From an uncultured Pelagibacteraceae bacterium (GTDB lineage: Bacteria > Pseudomonadota > Alphaproteobacteria > Pelagibacterales > Pelagibacteraceae): 64,000 nucleotides of DNA. Below the pieces are notes generated by a model. That model searched no databases. It was not told the DNA's origin and saw nothing but the letters and a program-made list of their open reading frames with translations. Made by a program: the position numbers and the translations under genes. Of this stretch, positions 35,137 to 44,616 are shown piece after piece. Every line of letters starts with the position of its first letter. Positions within the stretch are counted from its first letter, which is position 1. The stretch is from NCBI GenBank assembly GCA_902541285.1, contig CACBQD010000001.1, forward strand, positions 1 to 64,000, read 5' to 3'.

Positions 35137-36411
35137 ATGTCAGCCGAGAAAATCTCGTACGAGTTGAAAAGATTTGCAGGAATACAAAGGGATTATAAGC
35201 CAGATGAAGTAGAAAGGCTAAGAGGATCTATTAGAATTGAGTATTCAATGTGTAAACAGCAATCTCAAAAACTCTGGAGATTGTTGAATACAGAGCCATA
35301 TGTAAACACACTTGGTTCTTTATCAGGAAATCAAGCTGTTCAACATGCAAAAGCAGGTTTAAAAGCAATTTATTTAAGTGGTTGGCAAGTTGCAGCAGAC
35401 GCAAACAGCGCTGGAGAAATGTATCCAGATCAATCTTTATATCCGTATGACAGCGCGCCTAAATTAGTTGAGTCTATGAATAATTCCTTAATTAGAGCGG
35501 ATCAAATTCAACATATGGAAATTGCAGATGGAGATATGAAAAGCAGCGAAAGAACTGATTACATGTTGCCAATTATTGCAGATGGTGAAGCAGGATTTGG
35601 TGGACCGTTAAATGTATTTGAGCTAACAAAAAAATTTATAAAAGCTGGCGCGGCTGGAGTTCATTTTGAAGACCAACTAGCTAGTGAAAAAAAATGTGGA
35701 CATATGGGTGGTAAGGTACTTGTTCCTACTGGAACCATGGTCCGAAATCTAAAAGCAGCGAGATTGGCAGCTGATATTGCCGACGTTCCTCTCATTATTC
35801 TTGCAAGAACAGATGCCAACGCTGCGAAACTAATAACAAACGATTTTGATGAAAATGATAAACCGTTTTTAACCGGGGAAAGGTCACCTGAAGGCTTTTA
35901 TTATGTAAAAGATGGTATTGATCAAGCAATCTCAAGAGGGTTAGCTTATGCACCTTACGCGGATTTAATATGGTGTGAAACTGCAACACCTAATTTAGAA
36001 GAAGCAAAAAAGTTTGCTGATGCAATACATGCAAAATTTCCTGGCAAGATGTTAGCTTATAATTGCTCCCCATCATTTAATTGGAAGAAACATTTATCTG
36101 ATGATGAGATTGCAACATTTCAAACTAAAATTGGAATGATGGGATATAAATTTCAATTTATAACTTTAGCAGGTTTCCATACGCAAAATATTGCTATTTT
36201 CGAGCTTGCAGAAAAGTATAAAAAGGAAGGTATGACTGCTTACTCTAGAATACAACAAAACGAATTTGCTAGAGAAAAAGATGGATATACAAGTGTTAAA
36301 CATCAAAGAGAAGTTGGCACTTCTTATTTTGATGCAGTCTCCAATACAATAAGTTCTGGAAAGAGCTCCACAACAGCAATGGAAGGCTCAACAGAATCTG
36401 AGCAATTTTAA
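35137..36411 (+). CDS. aceA: Isocitrate lyase
   Basis: 424 residues. It splits isocitrate into succinate and glyoxylate, the first step of the glyoxylate shunt used for growth on acetate and other two-carbon compounds. The catalytic signature KKCGHMGGK is intact (C187), and [20 protein letters not shown] and [11 protein letters not shown] are family marks. A strong ribosome site (AAAGGGGGAA) lies before the ATG. Malate synthase is not nearby. The operator array and the divergent regulator indicate control by acyl compounds. Its stop overlaps the stop of djlA. Confidence 0.96.
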   Translation: MSAEKISYELKRFAGIQRDYKPDEVERLRGSIRIEYSMCKQQSQKLWRLLNTEPYVNTLGSLSGNQAVQHAKAGLKAIYLSGWQVAADANSAGEMYPDQSLYPYDSAPKLVESMNNSLIRADQIQHMEIADGDMKSSERTDYMLPIIADGEAGFGGPLNVFELTKKFIKAGAAGVHFEDQLASEKKCGHMGGKVLVPTGTMVRNLKAARLAADIADVPLIILARTDANAAKLITNDFDENDKPFLTGERSPEGFYYVKDGIDQAISRGLAYAPYADLIWCETATPNLEEAKKFADAIHAKFPGKMLAYNCSPSFNWKKHLSDDEIATFQTKIGMMGYKFQFITLAGFHTQNIAIFELAEKYKKEGMTAYSRIQQNEFAREKDGYTSVKHQREVGTSYFDAVSNTISSGKSSTTAMEGSTESEQF

Positions 36412-37127
36412 TTACTCTTTAGCTTTTGGATTTGATCCCAGGCTGAATTAATAGCTCTCATTTTCTTTTTACTTTCCTCAATAACTTCCTGAGGAACTCC
36501 TTTACTTAGAAGTAAGTCAGGATGATGTTCTTTACTTAATTTTAAATATCTTTTTCTAATATCTGTAAGATTATCATCAGGTTTGCTCTCTAATACCACA
36601 TATGGATTGAGTTTATCTGATGATTTTCTACCCTCAACTATTCCATTGAACTGGGCGTTACTAAGACCAAATAATTGAGAAACATGTTGTATCATTCTAA
36701 ATTCTTGATCACTTATATTTCCATCAGCTTCTGCAATATAAAATAATATATTAATGACTTCTTCCAATACATTTATATTTCCTTGATAAATCTGTGCTAT
36801 TTGTTTTGCATATGGCTCGTAACCAGTGCTTTCTTCTTTAGCTTTATTAAAAATTTTTCCAACTTGATCTAATTCATCTTCTGGAATTTTGAGTTTATCT
36901 TTTACCGCTATTAATTCCTCTCTACTAACCTGTCCGTCTGCTTTACTCAGTTTCGCTGATAAAACTATAAGAGCTAATGCAAAAACTTGTTGAGGTTGTG
37001 CAAAAGATTTAAATGATGATCCTGATCTTGATACTTTTCCACCAATTAAGGAACCTAATAGCATTCCAAACGGCCCTCCTAAAGAAAAACCGATCATCCC
37101 ACCAATTAAACTTCCCCAGATAGACAT
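36408..37127 (-). CDS. djlA: DjlA-like J-protein with TerB domain
   Basis: 239 residues. A glycine-rich membrane segment (residues 3-28) is followed by a TerB-type helical domain (about 55-150: [20 protein letters not shown]) and a C-terminal J-domain with the HPD motif at 202-204. This is the DjlA order. It should recruit DnaK to the inner membrane. It is the second membrane-linked J-protein in the window. Divergent from a small membrane protein by 32 bp. Confidence 0.9.
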   Translation of the reverse strand: MSIWGSLIGGMIGFSLGGPFGMLLGSLIGGKVSRSGSSFKSFAQPQQVFALALIVLSAKLSKADGQVSREELIAVKDKLKIPEDELDQVGKIFNKAKEESTGYEPYAKQIAQIYQGNINVLEEVINILFYIAEADGNISDQEFRMIQHVSQLFGLSNAQFNGIVEGRKSSDKLNPYVVLESKPDDNLTDIRKRYLKLSKEHHPDLLLSKGVPQEVIEESKKKMRAINSAWDQIQKLKSN

Positions 37128-37159
37128 ATAAAAAAAATTTAATATAATTTAATATATTT

Positions 37160-37453
37160 ATGTTCTCAACTTTTTTAGCTTTAACATTTTTATTTTTAAT
37201 GTTTATGTGGTCATTGGCTTGGGTAAATTATTACAATAAACTAGATAAAAGATTTGGTTCATCTTTATGGAGATGGAGTTATGATTATCCAGTGCCGGGT
37301 GATAGAGATATTTCTTTTCTCGATGATAAAAAATTTGTCATTTTAAGAAGAAAAAGGAATAGAGCGGTTACAGTTATGTATTTTATTTTATTTTTCTCAT
37401 TTTTTATATTTTTATCTTTTGTAACCCAGATTTTATACGCTATTCAACATTAG
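37160..37453 (+). CDS. Small two-helix membrane protein, unknown
   Basis: 97 residues. Hydrophobic helices at about residues 3-22 and 73-94 flank a charged loop rich in tryptophan, aspartate and arginine (FGSSLWRWSYDYPVPGDRDI). No family recognised. Coding is supported by its tight fit between djlA and the DCC-protein gene, and by its stop codon, which overlaps that of the convergent gene (TTAG). Confidence 0.65.
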   Translation: MFSTFLALTFLFLMFMWSLAWVNYYNKLDKRFGSSLWRWSYDYPVPGDRDISFLDDKKFVILRRKRNRAVTVMYFILFFSFFIFLSFVTQILYAIQH

Positions 37454-37794
37454 TTTAGTTGGTGTCTATTTTTTAAATACAAAAAAAACGCTACAATTTC
37501 ATATCCGACATAAAATAATTGGTAAATGACTGGGAGTTTAAAAAATTTATAAAGAAACTTGTATTTTGGAATACTTTTCCAAATAAGTAAAAAAGCATCA
37601 ATACCTACATAGATTTTTCCATCTTGTTCTACATGAAGTCTTCTTAGAAGCTCTTTATCAGTTTTTTTTGTTTCTAATTCAGCATTTTTATTTTTAGTTA
37701 TGTCTATCCAATTCAAATTTTCTATGTTTTCTTTCTTATAAATATTAATTTCTGCTCTGCAGATTTTGCATGAATTGTTAAAAAAAACCTTCAT
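37450..37794 (-). CDS. DCC-family (DUF393) thiol-disulfide protein
   Basis: 114 residues. The N-terminus MKVFFNNSCKICRAEINIYK has the CxxC pair of DCC proteins, which have a thioredoxin-like fold. A hydrophobic patch (IYQLFYVGYEIVAFFLY) lies near the end. The usual initial D-x-D-C-x-x-C is reduced to NNSCKIC. It may act as a redox partner; no substrate is suggested by the neighbours. Confidence 0.8.
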   Translation of the reverse strand: MKVFFNNSCKICRAEINIYKKENIENLNWIDITKNKNAELETKKTDKELLRRLHVEQDGKIYVGIDAFLLIWKSIPKYKFLYKFFKLPVIYQLFYVGYEIVAFFLYLKNRHQLN

Positions 37795-37879
37795 AATTAA
37801 ACTATATTTGAATATTTTATTTTTACAAATGTGCCAAATAAGCAGTTGATATATTAATAATCACTACTACATTCTTCAG

Positions 37880-39292
37880 ATGTCAAATTTCTTCAAAGAA
37901 ACAGATATAGATACATCGCAAGCTGAAGCAATTGTTACTGAAACCTTAAAAAATTGTGATGACGGAGAATTATATTTAGAAAATCATAAGTCAGAATCCA
38001 TCGTTTTAGACGATAATAAAATAAAGAGTTCAACTTATAATTCTGATCAAGGATATGGTTTCAGAGCCGTGACAGGAGAGGTTGTTGCCTACTCTCATTC
38101 TAATGATATTTCAAAGGAATCATTAAAAAAATCAAGCGATAATTTAAAAGATACATTAAAGTCAAAAAAAGGAACCTATAATCATGAAATTCCTAAAACT
38201 AACAACAAATATTACGAAAATATTAATCCTATTGAAAGCAAGACTTTCGACTCAAAGATAGATTTGCTGAACAGTGTTAATAACTATTTAAGATCAAAAG
38301 GCTCAATTGTAAATCAAGTAACTGCAAATTTTCTAGGTGAACATAAATCAATAGAAATTATTCGTTCTGATAATCAAGTTTTGAAAGATGATAGGCCATT
38401 AGTCAGATTTAACGTTTCCGTAGTTTTAGAAAAAGACGGAAAAAAAGAAACAGGTGTTTATGGAATTGGAGGAAGACAAAGCTATGATGACTATCTAAAA
38501 GATGGAAGCTGGAAAGATGTATGTGATGAAGCTTTTAGAATCGCAAATGTGAATTTAGAAAGCAAACCAGCACCAGCAGGAGAGATGAAAGTTGTTTTAG
38601 GCCCTGGATGGCCAGCAATTTTGATACACGAAGCAATTGGACATGGTCTTGAAGGAGATTTCAATAGAAAAAAAACTTCAGCTTTTCACAATTTAATGGG
38701 GCAGCAAGTAGCAAGTGAAGGAGTTACAATTGTAGATGATGGCACATTACATCAAAGAAGAGGAAGTTTAACAATAGATGATGAAGGAACGCCTACTGAA
38801 AATACAGTTTTAATAGAAAATGGAATTTTAAAGAACTATATGCAAGACCGTTTAAACGCTCGTCTGATGGGAACTAAGTCAACAGGTAGTGGAAGAAGAG
38901 AAAGTTATAAGCATGTAGTTTTACCAAGAATGAGAAATACAATGATGTTGTCAGGTAAATATTCACAAGATGAAATGATAAGTTCAGTTGATAAAGGTAT
39001 TTTCGCTGTAAGTTTTGGGGGAGGACAAGTAGACATAACTTCAGGAAAATTTGTTTTTAACTGTACGGAAGCATATGAAATCAATAATGGCAAAATAGGA
39101 TCACCAATCAAAGGTGCTACATTAATTGGAGATGGACCGTCAATTTTAAAAGAAGTTTCATTAGTTGGTAATGATATGAAATTAGATCCAGGTATTGGGA
39201 CATGTGGTAAAGCTGGACAGGGTGTTCCAGTAGGAGTAGCTCAGCCATCAATTCTTATAAATAAGATGACTGTTGGTGGAACAAAACTTTAA
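37880..39292 (+). CDS. tldD: Metalloprotease TldD
   Basis: 470 residues. The zinc site HEAIGH (residues 250-255) is followed by GLEGDFNRKKTSAF and by a glycine-rich C-terminal core (GIGTCGKAGQGVPVG). TldD and TldE form a heterodimer that degrades unfolded or leader peptides; TldD holds the active site. tldE (pmbA) follows after five bases, so the two subunits are made in equal amounts. Start chosen at the ATG at 37880, which gives the expected N-terminus. Confidence 0.94.
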   Translation: MSNFFKETDIDTSQAEAIVTETLKNCDDGELYLENHKSESIVLDDNKIKSSTYNSDQGYGFRAVTGEVVAYSHSNDISKESLKKSSDNLKDTLKSKKGTYNHEIPKTNNKYYENINPIESKTFDSKIDLLNSVNNYLRSKGSIVNQVTANFLGEHKSIEIIRSDNQVLKDDRPLVRFNVSVVLEKDGKKETGVYGIGGRQSYDDYLKDGSWKDVCDEAFRIANVNLESKPAPAGEMKVVLGPGWPAILIHEAIGHGLEGDFNRKKTSAFHNLMGQQVASEGVTIVDDGTLHQRRGSLTIDDEGTPTENTVLIENGILKNYMQDRLNARLMGTKSTGSGRRESYKHVVLPRMRNTMMLSGKYSQDEMISSVDKGIFAVSFGGGQVDITSGKFVFNCTEAYEINNGKIGSPIKGATLIGDGPSILKEVSLVGNDMKLDPGIGTCGKAGQGVPVGVAQPSILINKMTVGGTKL

Positions 39293-39297
39293 TCTAA

Positions 39298-40614
39298 ATG
39301 ATAAGGGATCAGGAATTTTTAAAAGATATAGCGTCTTATTGTATTGAAAACTCTAAAAAACTAGGAGCCACGGATGTGGGTGTAAAAGTAATTCACTCTG
39401 TTTCAGAAAATGTTAGTTTTAGAAATAAAAAATTAGATGAGTCAAATAGAGCAGATAGTTTTGCTGTCAATTTAACTACTTATATAGAGAAAAAAAAATC
39501 AAGCATTAATTCATCAGATTTATCTAAATCAAACTTAGAAAAACTAATAGAACGTTGTATTGATGCTACAAAAATTACTCCATCAGATGAAAATAATTCG
39601 TTACCAGATAAAGAGTTAATGTCTAAAGAGATAAGAGACCTTAATCTCTATGATGAAACACATTATCCAAATGATAAAAAGATTGAATTTTTAAAAAAAG
39701 TTGAAGAAACAGCATCAACAGACGAAAAAATAGTTAATACTGAAGCTGGTTTTACCGAAAATAAAAATAATTTTATACTCGCAAACAGTAATGGTTTTTT
39801 AGGTGGATACAAAACCTCAAATTTTTCATCTTCATGTGTAGCTGTATCAAGAATTAATGGTGCAATGGAAAGAGATTACGAGTTCGGTAGCACAAGATTC
39901 TTGCAAGATATGATGAAACCAGAAAAAATCGGAAAAATTGCTGCCGACAAAGCAATAAAAAAGTTAGGTCCAAAAAAAATCAAGAGTGAAAAAATTGGAG
40001 TTATATTTGATAAAAGAATTTCCAAAGGAATATTAAGTACACTAGCAAGTGCAATAAATGCGAGTGCTATTGCAAGAGGGACTTCTTTTTTAAAAGATCA
40101 AATCAATTCTGAAGTTTTTCCAAACTCAATTAATATCATCGATGATCCAAAAATTGAAAAAGGATTAGGTTCCCAAAACTTTGATAGCGAAGGCGTTGAA
40201 ACCAATTCTTTAAAATTAGTTGAGAATGGTATTTTAAAAAATTATTTAATTGATACTTATTATGGTAAAAAGTTAAATTTAAAATCTAATGGTAGGTCTG
40301 GAGGAACAACTAACTTATACTTTGAAAACGGTACCTTAAGCTTTAAGGATTTGTTAAATTCAGAAAAAAAATTTTTATACATAACAGAGACTATAGGCCA
40401 TGGAGGCAATATCATTACTGGAGATTATTCAGTTGGAGCGTCAGGATTTATGGTTGAGGATGGAGAATTAACTTACCCAGTAAGTGAAATAACTATAGCT
40501 GGAAATTTTAAGGAAATGTTTAAGAATATTACTTTGGCAAATGATTTAGAGATGAAGTACTCAACAAATGCTCCTACTTTATTGATTAATAAAATGACAG
40601 TGGCGGGAAAATAA
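39298..40614 (+). CDS. pmbA: TldE/PmbA subunit
   Basis: 438 residues, homologous to TldD but without the HExxxH zinc site, as expected for the non-catalytic TldE partner. Blocks GARVI-like (GRSGGTTNLYFENGTLS), ETIGHGGNIITGDYSVGASG and TLLINKMTVAGK are seen. The final LINKMTVAGK mirrors the TldD end (LINKMTVGGTKL), showing the paralogy. Convergent with a secreted-protein gene with no gap. Confidence 0.93.
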   Translation: MIRDQEFLKDIASYCIENSKKLGATDVGVKVIHSVSENVSFRNKKLDESNRADSFAVNLTTYIEKKKSSINSSDLSKSNLEKLIERCIDATKITPSDENNSLPDKELMSKEIRDLNLYDETHYPNDKKIEFLKKVEETASTDEKIVNTEAGFTENKNNFILANSNGFLGGYKTSNFSSSCVAVSRINGAMERDYEFGSTRFLQDMMKPEKIGKIAADKAIKKLGPKKIKSEKIGVIFDKRISKGILSTLASAINASAIARGTSFLKDQINSEVFPNSINIIDDPKIEKGLGSQNFDSEGVETNSLKLVENGILKNYLIDTYYGKKLNLKSNGRSGGTTNLYFENGTLSFKDLLNSEKKFLYITETIGHGGNIITGDYSVGASGFMVEDGELTYPVSEITIAGNFKEMFKNITLANDLEMKYSTNAPTLLINKMTVAGK

Positions 40615-41292
40615 TTATTGAATTTTTTTTAGTCTATATTCCCATAGACCCATTCTCTTATAAGCTACTTTTATAATCAATGCTTTTTTCTTATCGTACC
40701 ATATTTCAAAATTTAATTTTTTATCATCAGGTAGATTTGCGTTGGTTGAAAAAAGTCTAAAATGTTCAACATTATATTCTTTATTATAAAGTTTTATTTT
40801 TTTTTTCCCCAAAAATTCTATGTTTTGTTTTTTTACACTTCCAGATAATGGACTTATTTGCGTCTCGGTTTGCAAAATTCTATGATTCCACCAATTACCG
40901 ATTATATTTTCTTTATCTGCCTCTCCTTTATATGACGATCCATCAATTATAAACTTCCCTTTTTTTTCGTCAAAAATTAAATTTACATATTTTCTTTTAT
41001 CATTTTGAAATGTTTCTGATTTAAAAGAAATTAATTGATCTCTAATATACTCTTCCGTTCCTCTACTATTTATTGAGAATACTGTAACACCTAATAATTT
41101 AACTTCAAAATTAGTTTTATTTTTTACAATAAACTTACCTTCTTCTTTTTTAAATGTAAAAATGCTTTCTCCAATTTTTTCATCATCTTTAAAAATTTCC
41201 ATTTCTATGTTTGAATAATTTTTATAGTGTTCAGTATGCGCTTGCAAAAAAAGAGGAGATAAAACTAACAATATTACCAAGAATTTTCTCAT
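40615..41292 (-). CDS. Secreted DUF6134-like protein
   Basis: 225 residues. The signal peptide (residues 1-18, ending LFLQA) is followed by repeated beta-strand segments (GESIFTFKKEEGKFIVKNKT, FEVKLLGVTVFSINSRGTEE). A lipid-binding-like beta-barrel of unknown function fits the DUF6134 family, which is common in marine Alphaproteobacteria. There are no catalytic motifs. It is divergent from the YczE-like gene. Confidence 0.65.
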   Translation of the reverse strand: MRKFLVILLVLSPLFLQAHTEHYKNYSNIEMEIFKDDEKIGESIFTFKKEEGKFIVKNKTNFEVKLLGVTVFSINSRGTEEYIRDQLISFKSETFQNDKRKYVNLIFDEKKGKFIIDGSSYKGEADKENIIGNWWNHRILQTETQISPLSGSVKKQNIEFLGKKKIKLYNKEYNVEHFRLFSTNANLPDDKKLNFEIWYDKKKALIIKVAYKRMGLWEYRLKKIQ

Positions 41293-41371
41293 TATTTCAT
41301 ATTATTTTAACTAACTTGTCAGAACTTTATATAGAATTTTTATGTTTAAAAGATAAATAGTCTAAAGAATT

Positions 41372-42019
41372 ATGTTTTTAACCATTAAAAATATTCCATC
41401 AAAATCCTGGAGCTCAGAAAAACCTTTAAATTTAAAACCTAAATTTACAACTTTTTTACTTTTATGTATTGGTTTGTCTTTGTTTGGGTTGGGTGAGGGC
41501 CTTTTATTAGTTTCTACGACTGGTAATTCTCCATGGTCTGTTCTTGCAGAAGGGTTATCAAACATATTAAATATTTCGATTGGTTTATCTACATTAATAA
41601 TAAGTATTGTTGTTTTAGGGTTTTGGTTTCCACTAAAACAAAAACCAGGAATTGGTACAATTTTAAATATTTTAATTATAGCAGCCATAATTGATTTGAC
41701 GCTTTTTCTTTTTGATCCTCCTTTGACTACTTTTTCAAAATATATTCTTGCTGTATTTTCTGTTTTACTTGTCGGTTTAGGAAGCGGCATATACTTAATT
41801 GCAAATTTAGGTCCTGGTCCTAGAGATGGATTGATGACAGGTCTAACAAAAAAAACGCAACTTCCTATTGCTTTAATTCGAGCTACTTTAGAAATTTCAG
41901 CTGTTATATCTGGTTGGTATTTGGGAGGAACTGTTGGTTTGGGCACTATAATATTTGCATTTGGGATAGGCCCTGCTGTAGCTTTAGGAATTTATATTGT
42001 GGATAAAGTTACGAAGTAA
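41372..42019 (+). CDS. YczE/YitT-like membrane protein
   Basis: 215 residues with about six helices. LFGLGEGLLLVSTTGNSPWS, GLGSGIYLIANLGPGPRDGL and a final FAFGIGPAVALGIYIVD are the YczE-type signature (duplicated glycine-rich helix pairs with NLGPGPRDGLM). Function is unknown; family members are proposed transporters. Followed after 60 bp by another membrane protein. Confidence 0.82.
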   Translation: MFLTIKNIPSKSWSSEKPLNLKPKFTTFLLLCIGLSLFGLGEGLLLVSTTGNSPWSVLAEGLSNILNISIGLSTLIISIVVLGFWFPLKQKPGIGTILNILIIAAIIDLTLFLFDPPLTTFSKYILAVFSVLLVGLGSGIYLIANLGPGPRDGLMTGLTKKTQLPIALIRATLEISAVISGWYLGGTVGLGTIIFAFGIGPAVALGIYIVDKVTK

Positions 42020-42079
42020 ATGTTTTTAGTGGACAATTAGTCGATTGTTAATACTGAATAAAAATTGTAAATATAAATC

Positions 42080-42535
42080 ATGTCTATAAAAAATTGGATG
42101 AAAGAATCAGCAAATATACTATTTGACGATAGTAAAAATGATTTAAGAGCTCTTCCCAAAACTGTGAGACTACAAATATTATTAGTTTTAAGTTTTATAT
42201 GGACAACAGTATTTAGTTTATACGTATTTTCATATGCCACTTTTGCATTTGGTTGGGCAGGGACATATGTTGCTCATATAGGTTTAATATTTGCTGTTTA
42301 TTATACTTTTAAACAATTTCACAGAGCTGAAGCAAAAGCTGTTAGTGTTTTTAAGACAAAAAATTTTGATCCATTTAAAGTTATGACAATCGTTTTTGTC
42401 ATAGTTTTTATTTTTGTTTTTTCTAAAGGTATTGAAGTCTTGACAAGAACAAACTCTTACTCAATTCCATATGACGGACCTAGTAAATCAGCGTTTGAAA
42501 AGTGGCTGCCTTTTACCAAAAATAAATCTGAATAA
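42080..42535 (+). CDS. Membrane protein of unknown function
   Basis: 151 residues with three hydrophobic segments at about 36-55, 58-78 and 100-118 (VRLQILLVLSFIWTTVFSLY, FGWAGTYVAHIGLIFAVYYT). I recognise no family. The N-terminus is charged and cytoplasmic-looking (KESANILFDDSKNDLRALPK). It has its own start context and fills the gap to typA with 7 bp left, which supports that it is real. Confidence 0.65.
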   Translation: MSIKNWMKESANILFDDSKNDLRALPKTVRLQILLVLSFIWTTVFSLYVFSYATFAFGWAGTYVAHIGLIFAVYYTFKQFHRAEAKAVSVFKTKNFDPFKVMTIVFVIVFIFVFSKGIEVLTRTNSYSIPYDGPSKSAFEKWLPFTKNKSE

Positions 42536-42542
42536 TAATTTT

Positions 42543-44369
42543 TTAAGAAGCTTCTGATAATTTAGAGAGCTTTTTTCTCTCGTGAGGATCAAGCACAGCT
42601 TTCCTTAATCTGCATGAATTTGGTGTAATTTCTAGTGCTTCATCAGAATTTAACATGCTCAATTGTTCAGCAATCGACATTTTTCTTACAGGAGTTAAAA
42701 CAACATTTTCATCTGTTCCTTGTGTCCTCATATTTGTAAGTTTTTTACCTTTCATGACATTTATAATCATATCACCAGGTTTAGGTGACAAACCTACAAT
42801 CATACCAGAATAAACTGGATCGTTATGAGTAACAAACATTTCTCCTCTTGCCTGTAGATTATAAATTGCAAATGCTACTGCTTTTCCTTGATCCATAGAA
42901 ATTAATGCACCATTTCTTCTGCCTTCCATATCTCCCTCAAATTTTCCATAAGAATGAAATATTCTGTTTATTACTCCTGTTCCTTTAGTTAGAGTAAGAA
43001 ATCTACTGGTGTATCCCATTAAACCTCTAGTTGGTGCATGAAAGATTAATCGTTTTTTATTTTTTCCAGTATCTTTAAGATCTATTAACTTTCCTTTTCT
43101 TTTATTCATGGAATCTATAACTTTAGAAGAGAATTCTTCGTCAAGATCCATAGTAATTTCTTCAATAGGTTCTAATTTTTCACCATTTTCATTTTTTTGA
43201 AATAAAACTCTCGGAGGACTTACCGTCATTTCAAATCCTTCACGTCTCATTTGTGTTAATAATATTTCTAACATTAATTCACCTCTTCCACTTATTTCAA
43301 ATGAATCTTTGTTTTCATTTTCTGAAAATGAAATCCCGACATTATTCTGAGCCTCTTGAACCAATCTCTCTCTAATTTGAGTGCTTGTAAGTTTTTTACC
43401 TTCAGTACCAGCTAATGGAGAACTATTTACTGTTATTTTAATAGACATCGTTGGTGGATCAATAGGGGTTGCTTGGATTGGTGCATCTACCTCAGTATCA
43501 CATATGGTATCAGCAACATTTGCTTTTTCTAATCCAGCGATAACTACAATATCTCCAGCTTCACCAACTTCTATTGGTACTTTTTTTGTACCCTCGTATC
43601 TAAATATTTTAGTCAACCTTCCTTCATCAACTTTTTCTCCATCAAGATTAATTGCCTTGATTTGTTGGTTTGCTTTTGCAGTACCTTGAGAAATTCTACC
43701 AACTAAACTTCTACCCAAAAAACTATCAGCATATAAAAGGGTTGAAAGCATTGCAAAAGGCTTGGACTTGTCGAATTCTGCTGGCTTAACATGGTCTATT
43801 ACTAAATCTAATAATGGATTTAAATTCTCTCTTGGACCATCTATTTCATTAGATGCCCAGCCAGATCTTCCACTTGCGTAAATAACTGGAAAGTCTAATT
43901 GTTCTTCATTGGCATCTAAGCTGACAAATAAGTCAAAAGTCTCATTCAAAACTTCATCGGCTCTTTGGTCAGCTTTATCTAATTTATTAATAACCACTAT
44001 TGGTTTAAGGCCTTGTTTAAGTGCTTTAGCTAATACAAATTTAGTTTGAGGCATTACTCCTTCGGCTGAATCTATTAACAATAATGCACCATCAGCCATA
44101 CTAAGAACTCTTTCAACTTCTGCAGCAAAATCTCTATGTCCAGGTGTATCAATAATATTAATCCTAGAATCTTTCCAATTTATCGAAGCCGGTTTGGCAA
44201 GAATTGTAATACCTCTTTCCTTTTCAAGTTCACCAGAGTCCATAAGTCTTTCATTAACGACTTCATTTTCTCTAAATGAACCACTCTGTTTCATTAAGTT
44301 ATCAATCAAAGTAGTTTTGCCATGGTCAACATGGGCAATTATGGTGATGTTACGTATTGATGTTGTCAT
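42543..44369 (-). CDS. typA: Ribosome-associated GTPase TypA/BipA
   Basis: 608 residues. GTPase motifs: G1 AHVDHGKTTL, G2 in the EKERGITILAK loop, G3 DTPGHRDF and G4 NKLDKADQR. Domains II, III, V follow, with the C-terminal TypA-specific LTPVRKMSIAEQLSMLNSDE. It binds 70S ribosomes and is needed for growth at low temperature or under stress. It is divergent from the O-antigen ligase gene by 247 bp. That gap is AT-rich with no gene or RNA that I can support. Confidence 0.96.
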   Translation of the reverse strand: MTTSIRNITIIAHVDHGKTTLIDNLMKQSGSFRENEVVNERLMDSGELEKERGITILAKPASINWKDSRINIIDTPGHRDFAAEVERVLSMADGALLLIDSAEGVMPQTKFVLAKALKQGLKPIVVINKLDKADQRADEVLNETFDLFVSLDANEEQLDFPVIYASGRSGWASNEIDGPRENLNPLLDLVIDHVKPAEFDKSKPFAMLSTLLYADSFLGRSLVGRISQGTAKANQQIKAINLDGEKVDEGRLTKIFRYEGTKKVPIEVGEAGDIVVIAGLEKANVADTICDTEVDAPIQATPIDPPTMSIKITVNSSPLAGTEGKKLTSTQIRERLVQEAQNNVGISFSENENKDSFEISGRGELMLEILLTQMRREGFEMTVSPPRVLFQKNENGEKLEPIEEITMDLDEEFSSKVIDSMNKRKGKLIDLKDTGKNKKRLIFHAPTRGLMGYTSRFLTLTKGTGVINRIFHSYGKFEGDMEGRRNGALISMDQGKAVAFAIYNLQARGEMFVTHNDPVYSGMIVGLSPKPGDMIINVMKGKKLTNMRTQGTDENVVLTPVRKMSIAEQLSMLNSDEALEITPNSCRLRKAVLDPHERKKLSKLSEAS

Positions 44370-44616
44370 TTGCGCGTCCTTATATATTCAAAATATTTTT
44401 TTTCAATTCAAAAAAAATACTGAAAAAACTATGCTTTTTAATTTTATTTCATTATATTGGATAATATATCTGTTCACTTATTGAATAAAAATTAACTTTT
44501 TAAAAAGTTGATACCATATTTTGCTACTTTTTTAATAAAAAATAGTAAAATAATTTAAATTGATTAAAAAAATTATTATATGTCGATTAATCATAAAAAT
44601 TTAAGAAGATTTAAAG

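Noticed and set aside
41362..41946. A 194-residue ORF on the minus strand opposite the YczE-like gene
   Set aside because: It is rich in proline, lysine and isoleucine with no signature, and the plus strand encodes a clear membrane family over the same bases.
44370..44616. A possible small RNA or tRNA in the typA/O-antigen ligase gap
   Set aside because: The 247 bp are AT-rich with only weak hairpins and no conserved RNA features.
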